From NCBI GenBank assembly GCA_025964055.1, contig JAOPZP010000120.1, positions 1 to 13,100 of the forward strand: a stretch of 13,100 nucleotides of DNA. Reading direction: 5' to 3'. Source of the stretch: Conexibacter sp. (GTDB lineage: Bacteria; Actinomycetota; Thermoleophilia; Solirubrobacterales; Solirubrobacteraceae). Below the pieces are notes generated by a model, which did not search any database, had not been told where the DNA came from, and was given only the letters and a program-made list of their open reading frames with translations. A program made the translations under genes and the position numbers. Positions 1-6,367 of the stretch are shown here, in pieces. Every line of letters starts with the position of its first letter. Positions within the stretch are counted from its first letter, which is position 1.

Positions 1-638
1 GCCAGCGTCTCGACGTTGTTGATCAGCGTCGGGCCCTGGTAGAGGCCCTGGTTGGCGGGGAACGGCGGCTTGAGGCGCGGGTTGCCGCGCTTGCCCTCCA
101 GCGAGTCGAGCAGGCCCGTCTCCTCGCCGCAGATGTAGGCGCCGGCGCCGCGGTGGACGGCCAGCGACAGCGAGTGGCCCGTGCCGAGGATGTTGTCGCC
201 GAGCAGGCCGGCGTCGTATGCCTCGACCAGCGCGGCGTCCAGGATGTCGGCCTGCTGGACGTACTCGCCGCGGATGTAGATGAACGAGCGGTTGGCGCCC
301 GCCGCGTGGGCGGCGATGATCATGCCCTCGATCAGCAGATGCGGGATCTTCTGCATGAGCTCGCGGTCCTTGAAGGTGCCGGGCTCGGATTCATCCGCGT
401 TGCAGACCAGGTACTTGTCCATCGTGCCCTTGGGCATGAAGGAGGCCTTGAGGCCCATGGAGAAGCCGGCGCCGCCGCGGCCGCGCAGGCCCGACGCCTT
501 GAGCTCCTCGACGAGGGCCTCGGGCGGCATCTGCAGCGCCTTGCGCAGGCGGTCGCCGTAGCCGCCGCGACGGCGGTAGACCTCGATGGTGTGGAGGCCG
601 GGCTCGTCGATATCGTCGAAGATCAGGTGCTGGCTCAT
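1..638 (-). CDS. nuoF: NADH-quinone oxidoreductase subunit F, N-terminal part (gene cut by window edge)
   Basis: NADH-binding subunit of respiratory complex I; it oxidises NADH with FMN and passes electrons to iron-sulfur clusters on the cytoplasmic arm. About 212 residues from the ATG at 638 are visible; the C-terminal half, with the N3 cluster cysteines, lies beyond position 1. Visible motifs are GRGGAGF (residues 53-59, FMN/NADH glycine loop), NADESEPGTFKDRE (80-93), and GAGAYICGEETGLLDSLEG (164-182) followed by PRLKPPFPANQGLY, all classic NuoF signatures. The start lies 8 bases after the nuoE stop, with no strong Shine-Dalgarno sequence, so translation is probably coupled to nuoE. It is the last visible gene of the nuoA-F run; the remaining subunits presumably continue to the left. 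The first Ala of the usual GEETALL is Gly here. Identification is secure. Confidence 0.97.
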   Translation of the reverse strand, partial: MSQHLIFDDIDEPGLHTIEVYRRRGGYGDRLRKALQMPPEALVEELKASGLRGRGGAGFSMGLKASFMPKGTMDKYLVCNADESEPGTFKDRELMQKIPHLLIEGMIIAAHAAGANRSFIYIRGEYVQQADILDAALVEAYDAGLLGDNILGTGHSLSLAVHRGAGAYICGEETGLLDSLEGKRGNPRLKPPFPANQGLYQGPTLINNVETL

Positions 639-646
639 GGCGGGGA

Positions 647-1486
647 CTACGGGGTTTCCTCGGACTGCTTGGGACCCTCTTCGGGCGAGCTGGGCGCCTG
701 CTCGACGGGGGCGGTGGGATCGGCGTCGACGGCCGGTGCCTCGGGGTGGCCCATGGGCGGGCCGAAGGAGGACGGCTCGGGCGGGAGCGGGTCGCCGCCG
801 GGAGCGAGGCGCTCCAGGTCGCCGGCGACGCGCGCGAAGTCGGTGGGCGGCTGCTCCCACTCGCGCGTGTTGGCTTCGGGGTCGGCCGACGGGCGCTTGA
901 TCAGCTGCTTGGCCGGCAGGGGATCGGCCCCCTCGCGGACCTGGCGGACCAGCTCGTCGACCTCGCCGGTCTCGACGGGGCCGACGTAGATGCCGTCGAC
1001 CGACACCATGGGGGCGATGTCGCAGGCGCCGAGGCACTCGAAGCCGCGCACCTGCACGTCGGGGTCGTCGCCGACGGCGTCCTCGAGCTGGGCCAGCAGC
1101 CGGCGGCCGCCCCGCAGCGAGCAGGAGATGTTGGTGCACACGTACACGCGGCGGTGACCCACCGGCTGCGTGTCGAGCATGTCGTAGAAGCTGGCGACCG
1201 AGACCAGGTAGGCCGGCGTCAGGCGCATGACGGCCGCGACCTGCCTGACCGCCTCGGGCGAGCACCAGCCGTGGACGTGCTGGGCGGCGGCCAGGGCCGG
1301 GATCGCCGCGCTGCGACGGTCGGGGTACTTGGCCATGTGGTGCTCGATCTCGGCGCGCAGGTCCGCGGGGACCGGCGTGGTCGCCGGGTCCGGGATCTCC
1401 TGCGGGTCCTTGGTGAGGTCGACGGCGTCGTCCCAGCCCGGGACGCGGGAGCCGTGGCTGAACCGCTTGACCTCTTGGTCGGCCAT
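647..1486 (-). CDS. nuoE: NADH-quinone oxidoreductase subunit E with a long acidic/proline-rich C-terminal tail
   Basis: The 24-kDa-type [2Fe-2S] (N1a) subunit of the NADH module of complex I, partner of NuoF. The protein is 279 aa. A thioredoxin-like core carries the four cluster cysteines C117, C122, C151 and C155 (CTNISC ... ECLGAC), with the same spacing as E. coli NuoE. The helical N-terminal domain contains the typical HHMAKYPDRRSAAIPAL and ASFYDML segments. From about residue 190 to the end there is a roughly 90-residue tail rich in Pro, Glu and Asp that is not part of the usual 160-170-residue core. I chose the ATG at 1486 because it overlaps the nuoD stop as TGATG and gives a normal NuoE N-terminus. 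The same frame stays open further upstream across nuoD, but that stretch is out of frame with nuoD and meaningless. Confidence 0.95.
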   Translation of the reverse strand: MADQEVKRFSHGSRVPGWDDAVDLTKDPQEIPDPATTPVPADLRAEIEHHMAKYPDRRSAAIPALAAAQHVHGWCSPEAVRQVAAVMRLTPAYLVSVASFYDMLDTQPVGHRRVYVCTNISCSLRGGRRLLAQLEDAVGDDPDVQVRGFECLGACDIAPMVSVDGIYVGPVETGEVDELVRQVREGADPLPAKQLIKRPSADPEANTREWEQPPTDFARVAGDLERLAPGGDPLPPEPSSFGPPMGHPEAPAVDADPTAPVEQAPSSPEEGPKQSEETP

Positions 1487-2739
1487 CAGCGATCCACCCC
1501 GCCCAGCACCGGGTCCATCATCGCCAGCGTGGTGATGAGGTCGGCGATGTAGGCGTCGCGGACCATCGGCTCGGTCGCCTGCAGGTTCACGAAGGAGGGA
1601 TCGCGCATGTGGACGCGCGCCGGCTTGCTCGACCCGTCGGAGCGGATGAACATGCCGTACTCGCCGCGGGGGCCCTCGATCGGGTAGTAGACCTCGCCCG
1701 GCGGGACGCGGAAGCCCTCGGTGACCAGCTTGAAGTGGTGGAGGAGCGCCTCCATCGAGGTCGCGAGCTCGTGGCGCGGCGGCAGCGCGACCTTGCGGTC
1801 CTCGGTGATGAACGGGCCCTCGGGCAGGCCGTCGATGGCCTGCTCGATGATCTTCACCGACTCCTTCATCTCCTGCATCCGGACGGCGAAGCGGTCGTAG
1901 TTGTCGCCGCGCGTCCCGACCGGGATCTTGAACTCGAAGTCCTCGTAGGACGAGTAGGGCATGGCCTTGCGCAGGTCCCACGGGTTGCCCGAGGCGCGCA
2001 GCAGCGGGCCGGTGACGCCGAGGTCCAGCAGGGTCTGCTCGTCCAGCGGGCACGTGTCGCGCAGGCGCCGCAGGGCGATCTCGTTGCGGTTCAGCAGATC
2101 GAGGTACTGGTCGATCGCGTCCGGCATCTTCTTGAGGAACTTGCGGAGGTTGCCCTCGAAGCCCGCGGGGATGTCCTCCATCACGCCGCCGACCTGGAAG
2201 TAGCGCGTGTGCATGCGCTGGCCGCTGGACTGCTCGAAGAGGTCGAGGATCGTCTCGCGCTCGCGGAAGCAGTACCACCAGACCGTCACGGCGCCGAGGT
2301 CCAGCATGGAGGTGCCCAGCCACACGAGGTGGCTCATGATGCGGTTGAGCTCCATGTGGATGACCCGCAGGTACTGCGCGCGCCTGGGGACCTCGACGTC
2401 GAGCAGCGTCTCGGTCGCGCCGCAGAAGGCCATGGCGTTGAAGTAGTAGGCCAGGTAGTCCATCCGCTCGACGACGGGGATGGCCTTCCAGTAGCTCTTG
2501 TCCTCGGCGGTCTTCTCGATGCCGGTGTGGACGTAGCCGATGAGCGGCTTGAGGTCGCGGACGACCTCGGCCTCGAGCGTCACCAGCAGGCGCAGCACCC
2601 CGTGCGTGGCCGGGTGGTGCGGGCCCATGTTGAGCGTGAGCAGCTCCTGGTCGGGCGGCGCCGGGAGCGTCTGCACGCGCTGCGTGACGTCGATGCGCTC
2701 CTCGCCGGAGCGGTACGGGGTGACATCGGTGGTGCTCAT
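1486..2739 (-). CDS. nuoD: NADH-quinone oxidoreductase subunit D
   Basis: The 49-kDa-type subunit that forms the quinone pocket of complex I together with NuoB. It is 417 aa, close to Thermus Nqo4. GPHHPATHGV lies at residues 39-48, with quinone-pocket His46. ERMDYL contains Tyr95, 49 residues later, the same spacing as the His/Tyr quinone-head ligands of Thermus Nqo4 (H38/Y87) and bovine 49-kDa (H59/Y108). The protein ends DPVLGGVDR, the family C-terminus. It is separate from nuoC, unlike the fused NuoCD of E. coli. The ATG overlaps the nuoC stop by four bases (ATGA), and its own stop overlaps the nuoE start, so the genes are translationally coupled. Confidence 0.97.
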   Translation of the reverse strand: MSTTDVTPYRSGEERIDVTQRVQTLPAPPDQELLTLNMGPHHPATHGVLRLLVTLEAEVVRDLKPLIGYVHTGIEKTAEDKSYWKAIPVVERMDYLAYYFNAMAFCGATETLLDVEVPRRAQYLRVIHMELNRIMSHLVWLGTSMLDLGAVTVWWYCFRERETILDLFEQSSGQRMHTRYFQVGGVMEDIPAGFEGNLRKFLKKMPDAIDQYLDLLNRNEIALRRLRDTCPLDEQTLLDLGVTGPLLRASGNPWDLRKAMPYSSYEDFEFKIPVGTRGDNYDRFAVRMQEMKESVKIIEQAIDGLPEGPFITEDRKVALPPRHELATSMEALLHHFKLVTEGFRVPPGEVYYPIEGPRGEYGMFIRSDGSSKPARVHMRDPSFVNLQATEPMVRDAYIADLITTLAMMDPVLGGVDR

Positions 2740-3284
2740 GACTCGGTCTCCGCCCGCTTGGGCTTGTTGTCCGCGCCCATGGTGTAGTCCTTGCCCGCCG
2801 CCTCGGCCACGGTGAAGAGCACGGGCTCGCCGCCGATCGGGAAGTCGCGGCGCTGCGGGTGGCCCTCGTAGTCCTCGGGCATCAGGATGCGGCGCAGGTC
2901 CGGGTGGCCGTCGAAGACGACGCCGAACATGTCATACACCTCGCGCTCCTGGTGGTTGGCCGTGGGCCACTTCGGCGTGACCGACGGCACCGAGGGCGCG
3001 TCCAGCGGCACGCGCAGCTTGACCGTGAGGCGGTCGAGCGCCTCGCGGTCGAGCATCTCGTACTGCACGCCGAGGCGCGGCTCCTCGGGGTAGTAGTCGA
3101 CCCCGTGGACGCTCATCAGGTGCGCGAAGCCGCGGCCGCGCAGGAAGGCGAGGACCTCGTCGATCGCCGCCGGCGCGATCTGGATCGCGCCCTTGCCGCG
3201 GAAGAACTCGGTCCCGACGACGGCGTCGGCGTGGACGTCGCGCAGGTCCTGCGCGAGCAGCTCCAGACCCGGTGCGTCAGGCAC
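2736..3284 (-). CDS. nuoC: NADH-quinone oxidoreductase subunit C
   Basis: The 30-kDa-type subunit of the complex I connecting module; it carries no cofactor and scaffolds NuoB/NuoD. The protein is 182 aa. The family signature runs across the middle and C-terminal part: NHQEREVYDMFGVVFDGHPDLRRIL, then MPEDYEGHPQRRDFP (ERE-x-DMFG and GHPDLRRIL are the hallmark). The N-terminus has the expected alpha/beta segment SVHGVDYYPE. The start is a GTG at 3284, lying inside the end of nuoB (8-base overlap); no ATG fits better. Position between nuoB and nuoD is the standard operon order. Confidence 0.95.
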   Translation of the reverse strand: MPDAPGLELLAQDLRDVHADAVVGTEFFRGKGAIQIAPAAIDEVLAFLRGRGFAHLMSVHGVDYYPEEPRLGVQYEMLDREALDRLTVKLRVPLDAPSVPSVTPKWPTANHQEREVYDMFGVVFDGHPDLRRILMPEDYEGHPQRRDFPIGGEPVLFTVAEAAGKDYTMGADNKPKRAETES

Positions 3285-3960
3285 CGGCGGTGTCCTCCGG
3301 GATCAACGCGTTGACGGCGGTCTCGCGGCGCAGCAGCTCCTCGCCCTCGGCGGGCAGGACCTCGACCGTGCGCTCGGCGTCATAGCGCTCGCGCCAGCCC
3401 AGCGACGGATCGGCGTGGACCATCGAGCGGAGCTTGAGGATCCCGTACATCAACGCCTCGGGGCGCGGCGGGCAGCCGGGGACGTGCACGTCGACCGGCA
3501 TGAACTTGTCGGCGGGGACGATGGCGTAGTTGTTGAAGACGCCCATCGACGAGCTGCAGGCGCCCATCGCGATCGCGTACTTCGGATCGAGCATCTGGTC
3601 GTAGATGCGTCGGACGATCGGCGCCATCTTGATGGAGATGCGGCCGGAGAGGATGAGCAGGTCGGCCTGGCGCGGCGAGGCGCGGAAGGCCTCGAAGCCG
3701 AAGCGGGCGATGTCGAGGCGCGCCCCGACCACCGACATCATCTCGATCGCGCAGCAGGCCAGCCCGAAGGTGGCGGGGAACAGCGAGTTGCCGCGGGCCC
3801 AGTTGGCGGCGCGGTCCAGCGTCGTGGTGATGACGCGGTCGCGGACGTACTGCTCGAGGTCGTCGCCCTCGAGGTCGCCGCGCAGCATGTCGCGCGCCTG
3901 CAGCTGCCGGATCCGGAAGTCGCCTTCCTTGCCGGTCTTCTCCCGCTTGATGATCTCCAT
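3277..3960 (-). CDS. nuoB: NADH-quinone oxidoreductase subunit B with a one-residue-shorter N2 loop
   Basis: Carries the terminal [4Fe-4S] cluster N2 that reduces quinone in complex I. The protein is 227 aa. Cluster ligands are C69 and C70 (FGLACCAIEMM), C135 (MGACSSS) and C163 (VPGCPPRPEAL). The distance from the third to the fourth cysteine is 28 residues, against 29 in E. coli NuoB (C129 to C158). The usual CxxSGGMF...VQGVD stretch reads CSSSMGVFNNYAIVPADKF, so the loop is altered, not just shortened. The C-terminal about 40 residues are an extension beyond the core. The ATG at 3960 lies 14 bases after the nuoA stop, preceded by AGGTAG as a modest ribosome-binding site. Identity is certain; the loop variant may be a lineage feature. 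Confidence 0.96.
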   Translation of the reverse strand: MEIIKREKTGKEGDFRIRQLQARDMLRGDLEGDDLEQYVRDRVITTTLDRAANWARGNSLFPATFGLACCAIEMMSVVGARLDIARFGFEAFRASPRQADLLILSGRISIKMAPIVRRIYDQMLDPKYAIAMGACSSSMGVFNNYAIVPADKFMPVDVHVPGCPPRPEALMYGILKLRSMVHADPSLGWRERYDAERTVEVLPAEGEELLRRETAVNALIPEDTAGA

Positions 3961-3974
3961 GTCTACCTAACGTT

Positions 3975-4337
3975 CTAGCGCCACTCGAGGGCGCCACGTC
4001 GCCATACGTACACGAACGCGACGACGAGCAGCGCGATGAACACCACCGTCTCGACCAGGGCGAACGTCCCGAACGACCGCAGCTGCACGGCGATCGGGTA
4101 GAGGAACACGACCTCGATGTCGAACAGGATGAACAACATCGCGATCAGGTAGAAGCTGATCCCGAAGCGGATCCCCTGGTGGACCTCGGAGGGCATGCCG
4201 CTCTCGTAAGGATCCGCCTGATAGGTGGTCGGTGTCTTGGGCTTGGGTCCGAGGAAGCTGCCGGCCGTGACGAACAGCGCGCCGACAAGCGTCCCGAGAC
4301 CCAGGAAGACGATGGCTGGAAGGTACGTCCGGAGCAC
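3975..4337 (-). CDS. nuoA: NADH-quinone oxidoreductase subunit A, first gene of the nuo operon
   Basis: Small membrane subunit (ND3 type) linking the peripheral and membrane arms of complex I. The protein is 120 aa with three hydrophobic helices at about residues 6-28, 58-80 and 88-112. The loop between helices 1 and 2 has DPYESGM (YExG family motif, with Ser where many homologues have Cys). Helix 2 carries the conserved acidic pair D73 and E75 in FDIEVVFLYP. The start is GTG at 4337, preceded by GGAGGT only three bases upstream, a good Shine-Dalgarno sequence at short spacing. It heads the operon, with a 72-bp divergent gap to the membrane protein gene at 4410. Confidence 0.95.
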   Translation of the reverse strand: MLRTYLPAIVFLGLGTLVGALFVTAGSFLGPKPKTPTTYQADPYESGMPSEVHQGIRFGISFYLIAMLFILFDIEVVFLYPIAVQLRSFGTFALVETVVFIALLVVAFVYVWRRGALEWR

Positions 4338-4409
4338 TCGACCTCCGTTGTATCACCAACTTGTAACTTGCTGCCACAAAGTGGCGCACGGCACTTGCAG
4401 ACAACCCGC
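4338..4409. promoter_or_regulatory. Divergent intergenic region between nuoA and a membrane protein gene
   Basis: This 72-bp gap must hold the nuo operon promoter on the minus strand and a promoter for the plus-strand gene. It is visibly less GC-rich than its surroundings. It contains a 13-bp inverted repeat GCCAC-AAA-GTGGC at 4373-4385 and three copies of ACTTG at 4359, 4366 and 4393. The nuoA ribosome-binding site (GGAGGT on the minus strand) is at its left edge. On the minus strand TTGTGG followed 18 bases later by TGATAC is a weak promoter-like pair, but it would leave a very short leader; I do not consider a promoter located. Confidence 0.45.
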
Positions 4410-4853
4410 GTGATCGACGCCGCACACCTCCTCGCCCTTGTGGTGACTGTCACGAACGCCGTCGCCGGCGTCGTCGCCGCGTTCCTCTGGTGGCGGGTCG
4501 AGCCGCGGCAGTACGCGTGGGTGCTGATCCGCGTCGGGCAGGTCGCGGCGGTCGCGCAGGCCGCCGGCGCGGGCGTCCTCGCCGCGGCAGGGCTGCAGCC
4601 GGCCGACGGCCTCTACTGGCTCTACGCGCTGCTGCCGGTCGCCGTCGGGTTCGTCGCCGAGCAGCTGCGCCTGGTGTCGGCGCAGACCGTCTTGGACGCC
4701 CGCGACCTCGAGGACGCGCAGGCCGTGGGGCGGCTGCCTGCCGGCGACCAGCAGTCCGTCGTCCTGCAGATCGTGCGGCGCGAGCTGGGCGTCATGGCCG
4801 CGGCCGCGCTGGTCATCGCGTTCCTGGCCCTCCGGGCGCTGGGGACGGTCTAG
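4410..4853 (+). CDS. Hypothetical four-helix membrane protein
   Basis: I do not recognise the family. The 147-aa product is mostly hydrophobic, with likely transmembrane helices at about residues 5-27, 37-60, 66-87 and 126-146. Between helices 3 and 4 there is a cytoplasmic-looking charged stretch (RLVSAQTVLDARDLEDAQAVGR region). WWRVEPRQYAW follows helix 1. The start is uncertain: GTG at 4410 is the best fit to the first helix, but an in-frame TTG at 4395 would add five residues, and neither has a Shine-Dalgarno sequence. An upstream open stretch back to 4179 is antisense to nuoA and not credible as coding. It is divergent from nuoA and may share control with complex I. Its TAG stop coincides with the left end of the palindromic element at 4850-5015. 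Codon bias supports a real gene. Confidence 0.75.
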   Translation: MIDAAHLLALVVTVTNAVAGVVAAFLWWRVEPRQYAWVLIRVGQVAAVAQAAGAGVLAAAGLQPADGLYWLYALLPVAVGFVAEQLRLVSAQTVLDARDLEDAQAVGRLPAGDQQSVVLQIVRRELGVMAAAALVIAFLALRALGTV

Positions 4854-5015
4854 TGTCGTGATTCAGAAATTCGCGGGCAGCATGCGAGCGCTCGCCGCCG
4901 GCTGACGACCACCGCTGACCTCGATGAACGGGCGTTCACCTGCGGTCATCGCCGGCCGTCAGCCGGGGCCGAGCATCCCGCATGCTGCGCCCGAATTTCC
5001 GACTCACGACACTAG
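4850..5015. mobile_element. 166-bp near-complete palindrome (MITE-like or foldback element) between convergent genes
   Basis: The left half (4850-4931) and the reverse complement of the right half (4932-5015) align end to end with two single-base gaps: about 66 matches over about 82 aligned positions by hand. Terminal 12 bases are identical (CTAGTGTCGTGA); further perfect blocks are GAAATTCG, GCAGCATGCG and CCGGCTGACG. The centre is itself a palindrome, TGAACG-GG-CGTTCA (4925-4938), so the transcript could fold into one long, nearly loopless hairpin. It encodes nothing. CTAG stands at both ends (4850-4853 and 5012-5015) and contains the stop codons of both flanking genes. This fits a non-autonomous inverted-repeat element with a CTAG or TA target duplication. 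A bidirectional terminator is the other possibility, and the two roles are compatible. No transposase is in the window. Confidence 0.7.
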
Positions 5016-6313
5016 GCCGCCGACGCCGCGCGCGTCGCGGCCGCCCGCAGGTCGTCCTGCGTCCATGCCTCGGCGAGCCGGACGATCGTCGCCGCGGCGG
5101 AGGCCATGTCGTGCAGCGACGCCCACTCGCGCACGGAGTGGAACTCGTGGCCGCCGGTGAAGACGTTGGGCGTCGGCAGGCCCATCGCGCTCAGGCGCGA
5201 GCCGTCGGTGCCGCCGCGGATGACCGTGCGGCGCGCGGCGAGGCCCTCGGCGTTGATCGCCCGCTCGGCCGCCTCGACCACCTCGGGGAACGGCTCGAGG
5301 TAGCTGCGCATGTTGGGGTACTGCGGGTGGACGCTGATCGCCAGCCGCGCGCGCGGCTCGGCGCCGACGATCTCCTCGGCGGTCGCGCGCAGCAACGCGA
5401 CGTGCTCGTGCAGCAGCGCGTCGTCGAAGTCGCGGACGATTGCCGAGACCCGCGTGTGCTGCGCGTCGCCGGTGATCTCGAAGACGTGGATGAAGCCCTC
5501 GCGGCCGTCGGTCGTCTCCGGCGTCAGGCGATCCTGTGGCAGCGCGGCGACGATCCGCGCCGCCAGCCGCGCGGCGTTGACGAGCTTGCCCTTGGCGAAC
5601 CCGGGGTGGATGTCGACGCCGTCGATGGTCAGCGTCACCTCGCAGGCCGTGAAGGTCTCGTCCTGCAGCTCGCCCACCTCGCTGCCGTCCATCGTGTAGG
5701 CGCAGAACGCGCCGAAGCGCTCGACGTCGAAGAGCGTGGCGCCCTCGCCGATCTCCTCGTCGGGGGTGAAGCAGATGCGCAGCGTCGGACGCGGCAGCTC
5801 GGGGTGGGCGGCCAGGTAGGCGACCGCGGTCATGATCTCCGCGACGCCGGCCTTGTCGTCGGCGCCCAGCAGCGTGTCGCCGCTGGAGGTCACGAGGTCG
5901 TGGCCGACCTTGTCGGCGAGCGCGCGCATGTCGGCGGGGTCGAGCACCGTGTCGCCCTTGGGGAGCCGGATCGCGGTGCCGTCGTAGTCGCGGTGCACGA
6001 GCGGCTCGACCCCGGCGCCGGGTGCGTCCGGGCTGGTGTCGACGTGGGCGACGAGGCCGATCGTCGGGGCGTCCTCGACGGTGGCCGGCAGCGTCGCGAC
6101 GACGTAGCCGTTGTCGTCGAGCATCGCGTCGTCGACGCCCGCGGCCTGGAGCTCTGCGACCAGCAGCCGGCTGACCTCGAGCTGGCCGGGCGTGCTCGGG
6201 CTCTGGGTCCGGTCGCGCTGCGCGGTGGACTCGATGCGGACGTAGCGCTCGAAGCGCTCCAGGAGGCCCGGCGCGAGCTCCTGCGCCAGCGGGGACGAGT
6301 AGGACGACGACAT
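5012..6313 (-). CDS. pepT: Peptidase T (tripeptide aminopeptidase, M20B family)
   Basis: Cytoplasmic di-zinc aminopeptidase that removes the N-terminal residue from tripeptides. The protein is 433 aa, against about 408 in E. coli. Metal and catalytic residues are all present: H90 and D92 (AHVDTSPD), D152 (GADDKAG), catalytic E186 and ligand E187 (TPDEEIGEGA), D209 (YTMDGSEVGELQDETF), and H389 (TGGHEF). These match E. coli PepT H78, D80, D140, E173, E174, D196 and H379 in order and spacing. The central IHPGFAKGKLVNA stretch belongs to the dimerisation/lid domain. The ATG at 6313 is chosen because TACGCT, a -10-like hexamer, ends six bases before it. The stop codon lies in the right end of the palindrome at 4850-5015. 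The Ala-rich C-terminal tail is slightly longer than usual. Confidence 0.95.
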   Translation of the reverse strand: MSSSYSSPLAQELAPGLLERFERYVRIESTAQRDRTQSPSTPGQLEVSRLLVAELQAAGVDDAMLDDNGYVVATLPATVEDAPTIGLVAHVDTSPDAPGAGVEPLVHRDYDGTAIRLPKGDTVLDPADMRALADKVGHDLVTSSGDTLLGADDKAGVAEIMTAVAYLAAHPELPRPTLRICFTPDEEIGEGATLFDVERFGAFCAYTMDGSEVGELQDETFTACEVTLTIDGVDIHPGFAKGKLVNAARLAARIVAALPQDRLTPETTDGREGFIHVFEITGDAQHTRVSAIVRDFDDALLHEHVALLRATAEEIVGAEPRARLAISVHPQYPNMRSYLEPFPEVVEAAERAINAEGLAARRTVIRGGTDGSRLSAMGLPTPNVFTGGHEFHSVREWASLHDMASAAATIVRLAEAWTQDDLRAAATRAASAA

Positions 6314-6319
6314 CGCCTC

Positions 6320-6325
6320 AGCGTA
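6320..6325 (-). promoter_or_regulatory. Candidate -10 hexamer for leaderless pepT transcription
   Basis: Reading the minus strand, TACGCT is followed by six bases and then the pepT ATG. TANNNT at this distance is the hallmark of leaderless actinobacterial promoters. No convincing -35 is seen. GAGG is present but touches the start codon too closely to act as a ribosome-binding site. Confidence 0.4.
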
Positions 6326-6367
6326 CGTGACGTGATCTGCGTGCCGCCCGCTCGCGTCTGACGGTCG

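Noticed and set aside
1487..2323. N-terminal extension of NuoE into the nuoD region
   Set aside because: The frame is open, but the extra residues are out of frame with nuoD and unlike any NuoE. The ATG at 1486 overlapping the nuoD stop is the natural start.
4179..4409. Upstream extension of the membrane protein gene through nuoA
   Set aside because: The frame is open but antisense to the conserved nuoA gene and passes through the regulatory gap; the hydrophobic protein pattern begins only near 4410.
4850..5015. Integron attC site or retron-type RNA
   Set aside because: The element is palindromic like attC, but I see no integron core-site pair, integrase or cassette gene; and no reverse transcriptase is in the window.
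4982..6361. A 459-codon open frame antisense to pepT
   Set aside because: It begins inside the palindromic element and has low-complexity Arg/Val/Asp content. PepT on the other strand has all catalytic residues.
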